In this document: piece after piece, positions 7,265 to 8,677 of the stretch | How positions within the stretch are numbered: the first letter of the stretch is position 1 | How the letters are laid out: the number at the start of each line of letters is the position of its first letter | Assembly (NCBI GenBank): GCA_002415485.1 | Contig: DHYU01000017.1 | Location: 1-8,677, forward strand | Direction: 5' to 3' | Source: Proteobacteria bacterium UBA5122 | Lineage (GTDB): Bacteria; Pseudomonadota; Gammaproteobacteria; Tenderiales; Tenderiaceae | DNA: 8,677 nucleotides | Notes under the pieces: model-generated | Databases searched by the model: none | Seen by the model: only the letters and a program-made list of their open reading frames with translations | What the model was told of the DNA's origin: nothing | Position numbers and translations under genes: made by a program

Positions 7265-7275
7265 ATCGGTCGTTG

Positions 7276-7304
7276 TTTTATCTTTTCCATTTTATCTTTT
7301 TCAT
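7276..7304. repeat. Tandem 15-base repeat, period 14
   Basis: TTTTATCTTTTCCAT at 7276-7290 is followed by TTTTATCTTTTTCAT at 7290-7304, 14 of 15 bases identical and sharing one base. It lies about 90 bases before the amidase start. It may be replication slippage or a pair of protein sites; the T-rich phase could also bend DNA. Confidence 0.6.
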
Positions 7305-7339
7305 TGAGCTGGCATAGAATGCTGTGCATGGTGCGTCAA

Positions 7340-7360
7340 TGGATTAGCCTGGATTAGGCT
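7340..7360. repeat. TGGATTAG direct repeat overlapping a small inverted repeat
   Basis: TGGATTAG occurs at 7340-7347 and 7350-7357, again 10 bases apart. The same bases form the arms AGCCT (7346-7350) and AGGCT (7356-7360) around GGATT. It sits 33 bases before the amidase start codon, so it could lie in the 5' leader or serve as an operator. Confidence 0.35.
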
Positions 7361-7380
7361 GTGTTAGGTGGTTTTCTATA

Positions 7381-7386
7381 GGGAGA
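7381..7386 (+). promoter_or_regulatory. Ribosome binding site of the amidase gene
   Basis: GGGAGA lies seven bases before the ATG at 7394 and fixes this start. The protein therefore begins almost directly with the catalytic domain and has no room for a signal peptide. Confidence 0.6.
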
Positions 7387-7393
7387 TAGAACA

Positions 7394-8005
7394 ATGTCAG
7401 GGAAATATTTATGGCTCTTGGATAATGGTCACGGTGGTGTCATTGACGGTTTGTATCAAACATCCGGTAAGCGCAGTCCCGTTTGGCAAGATGGGGCGGT
7501 GCTCTATGAAGGGGAGTGTAATCGCGGCGTCGTCAATCGCCTGATGGAGATGATGACCCGCGCTGGTTATCGTTACATCAATATTGTGCCCGAGCTGGAA
7601 GATGTTTCGTTGCATGAGCGTGTGCGGCGTGCCAATAGTTATCATGCCGATAACGAGTGCATCTACGTGTCGATTCATTCAAATGCCGGAGGCGGGCGAG
7701 GGTACGAGGTATTCACATCAATCGGTCAAACTCGGTCTGATGCGATCGCATCTGTTTTTATCGAAGAGTTTGCCCGTGAATTCCCCGAGGCCAAGATGAG
7801 GTCTGACCACTATAGTGACGGCGATCTTGATAAAGAGGCCGACTACTATGTGCTGAAAAGGACCAATATGCCAGCGATCTTGACCGAGAGTTTCTTCATG
7901 GATAACGAAGATGAGTGCAGAAAGTATCTACTGACCAGCGAAGGTCGCGAGCGGATTGCAAAGGCGCACTTTATGGCGATTAAGGCGATAGAGGATATGG
8001 CCTAG
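7394..8005 (+). CDS. N-acetylmuramoyl-L-alanine amidase (Amidase_3 family) without signal peptide
   Basis: This zinc hydrolase should cut the amide bond between N-acetylmuramic acid and L-alanine in peptidoglycan. The 203-residue chain is essentially the bare catalytic domain. The zinc site is H13 in DNGHGG, E41 in YEGECN and H95 in VSIHSNAGGG; the catalytic glutamate is E165 in AILTESFFMDN. No signal peptide, membrane segment or cell-wall binding domain is present. This differs from the periplasmic AmiA/AmiB/AmiC enzymes of gammaproteobacteria, which I recall as exported and larger. Compact, leaderless amidases of this kind are typical of phage endolysins, which need a holin, or of enzymes exported by other routes, but no holin, spanin or other phage gene is visible. 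The gene stands alone between a spacer and a strong terminator. A domesticated phage enzyme, or a cell-wall recycling or effector role, are all possible. Fold and active site are well supported; the biological role is open. Confidence 0.88.
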   Translation: MSGKYLWLLDNGHGGVIDGLYQTSGKRSPVWQDGAVLYEGECNRGVVNRLMEMMTRAGYRYINIVPELEDVSLHERVRRANSYHADNECIYVSIHSNAGGGRGYEVFTSIGQTRSDAIASVFIEEFAREFPEAKMRSDHYSDGDLDKEADYYVLKRTNMPAILTESFFMDNEDECRKYLLTSEGRERIAKAHFMAIKAIEDMA

Positions 8006-8022
8006 ATCGCGCGGCTCACGAT

Positions 8023-8057
8023 AAGAAAACGGCTGCCTCAGGCAGCCGTTTTCTTTT
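8023..8057. terminator. Strong bidirectional rho-independent terminator
   Basis: Arms 8023-8037 and 8041-8055 form a perfect 15-bp stem with a TCA loop. The core is CGGCTGCC/GGCAGCCG, flanked by A-rich and T-rich outer arms. The T-rich right side (TTTTCTTTT) ends plus-strand transcripts of the amidase, and the A-rich left side does the same for the minus-strand ettA transcript. It lies between two convergent genes, 17 bases after one stop and 19 bases from the other. Confidence 0.95.
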
Positions 8058-8076
8058 GTATTTACCGAAAAATGGC

Positions 8077-8677
8077 TTAACCAAACTTCTTATAGGTAAT
8101 CCGTTTCGGTTGAGTAACGGCATCGTCACCCAGGCGTCGCTTCTTGTCTTCTTCGTAATCGGCGAAGTTGCCTTCAAACCATTCGACGTGTGAATCGCCT
8201 TCAAAGGCCAGCATGTGAGTGGCGATACGGTCGAGGAACCAGCGGTCATGCGAGATCACCACGGCGCAGCCGGCGAAGTCGAGCAGAGCCTCTTCCAGTG
8301 CGCGCAGTGTTTCCACGTCGAGATCGTTGGTCGGTTCGTCGAGCAACAGCACGTTGCCGCCGCTTTGCAGCAGTTTGGCCAGATGCAGACGATTGCGCTC
8401 ACCACCGGAGAGTTCACCAACACGCTTCTGCTGATCGGTGCCCTTGAAGTTGAAACGGCTCAGGTAGGCACGTGAGTTGATCTGCACACCGTTGACGGTG
8501 ATGATGTCCTGACCACCGGAGATCTCTTCCCATACGGTCTTTTTCGAATCCAGATTGTCACGGCTCTGATCCACGTAGGCCAGCTGTACGGTATCGCCAA
8601 TCTTCAGTTCACCGCCGTCCGGCTTCTCGATGCCCATCAGCATCTTGAACAGCGTCGATTTACCGGCGCCGTTGGGG
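8077..8677 (-). CDS. ettA: Energy-dependent translational throttle protein EttA, C-terminal part
   Basis: EttA is a soluble ABC-F ATPase that binds the ribosomal E site and adjusts entry into elongation according to ATP/ADP levels; it is not a transporter. About 199 of some 555 residues are visible, reading leftwards from the window edge to TAA at 8077-8079. The edge cuts the second-domain Walker A (PNGAGKSTLF). Further motifs are the signature LSGGER at 8395-8412, Walker B and catalytic glutamate in LLLDEPTNDLD (E codon 8335-8337), and the H-switch in VISHDRWFLDR (H codon 8248-8250). The stretches KTVWEEISGG, RFNFKG and the FEGNFADYEEDKKRRLG end match, from memory, E. coli EttA closely. This separates it from other ABC-F paralogues (Uup, YheS, YbiT). 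The gene converges on the amidase gene and shares its terminator. Its composition is GC-richer than that of the signalling genes. Identification is strong. Confidence 0.95.
   Translation of the reverse strand, partial: PNGAGKSTLFKMLMGIEKPDGGELKIGDTVQLAYVDQSRDNLDSKKTVWEEISGGQDIITVNGVQINSRAYLSRFNFKGTDQQKRVGELSGGERNRLHLAKLLQSGGNVLLLDEPTNDLDVETLRALEEALLDFAGCAVVISHDRWFLDRIATHMLAFEGDSHVEWFEGNFADYEEDKKRRLGDDAVTQPKRITYKKFG

Larger units (their letters stand above)
7167..7393. other. Spacer between HD-GYP gene and amidase gene with several short repeats
   Basis: This 227-base gap has three separate pairs of short direct repeats (listed individually), a pyrimidine-rich plus strand at 7273-7305, and a small AGCCT/AGGCT hairpin at 7346-7360. 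I see no clear terminator after the HD-GYP gene. A possible -10 box TAGAAT is at 7315-7320, with only a poor -35 (TTTATC, 7291-7296) upstream, so any promoter call is weak. No RNA gene is recognised. Confidence 0.4.

Noticed and set aside
7250..7265. Sigma-54-like promoter (TGGCACG followed by TTGGCA)
   Set aside because: The GG to GC spacing is one base short of the strict -24/-12 arrangement, and the -12 element is GGCA rather than TTGC.
7144..7329. 61-residue minus-strand ORF in the spacer before the amidase
   Set aside because: No ribosome binding site before its ATG, it overlaps the end of the HD-GYP gene, and its lysine-rich stretch merely reflects the T-rich tandem repeat on the other strand.
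1..8677. Mobile element, prophage block or defence system
   Set aside because: No transposase, integrase, terminal repeats, phage structural genes or known defence proteins are encoded; the amidase alone is not enough to call a prophage.

Overview
The window looks like a chromosomal segment from a gammaproteobacterium. The best evidence is the truncated minus-strand gene at the right edge. From memory it matches the translation-throttle ATPase EttA of enteric and related gammaproteobacteria almost motif for motif. No species can be named. There are no insertion sequences, CRISPR arrays, tRNAs or rRNAs. Base composition is uneven: the flanking ABC-ATPase and ettA genes are GC-richer than the signalling genes between them.

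Layout, left to right. (1) Positions 1-2356 are the end of a peptide-type ABC importer operon: the last part of one ATP-binding subunit, then a 672-residue protein that fuses two complete nucleotide-binding domains. The second starts at a TTG inside the stop region of the first. (2) Positions 2357-2571 are an AT-rich spacer with a small hairpin over the ABC stop codon. (3) Positions 2572-7166 are a two-gene signalling operon joined by an ATGA overlap. It encodes a 1205-residue membrane-anchored hybrid histidine kinase (periplasmic sensor, three PAS domains, HisKA, HATPase, receiver, HPt) and a 326-residue receiver/HD-GYP protein predicted to hydrolyse cyclic di-GMP. (4) Positions 7167-7393 are a spacer containing three unrelated pairs of short direct repeats. 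(5) Positions 7394-8005 encode a compact Amidase_3 peptidoglycan amidase with no export signal. (6) Positions 8023-8057 form a strong bidirectional terminator between this gene and the convergent ettA end (8077-8677, minus strand).

The ABC ATPases would power import of peptides or similar solutes; their permease and binding-protein genes would lie to the left. The kinase and HD-GYP protein together hold all sites of a four-step phosphorelay: H621 to D912 to H1063 in the kinase, then D54 in the regulator. The output would be cyclic di-GMP breakdown. The most interesting observation is that the third PAS domain carries, at FixL spacing, the histidines and arginines known for heme binding and oxygen sensing in FixL. 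The second PAS domain keeps only part of that set. The system may therefore be a heme-based gas or redox sensor acting on cyclic di-GMP; this is inference from motifs. All family assignments rest on motif reading and memory, with no database search.
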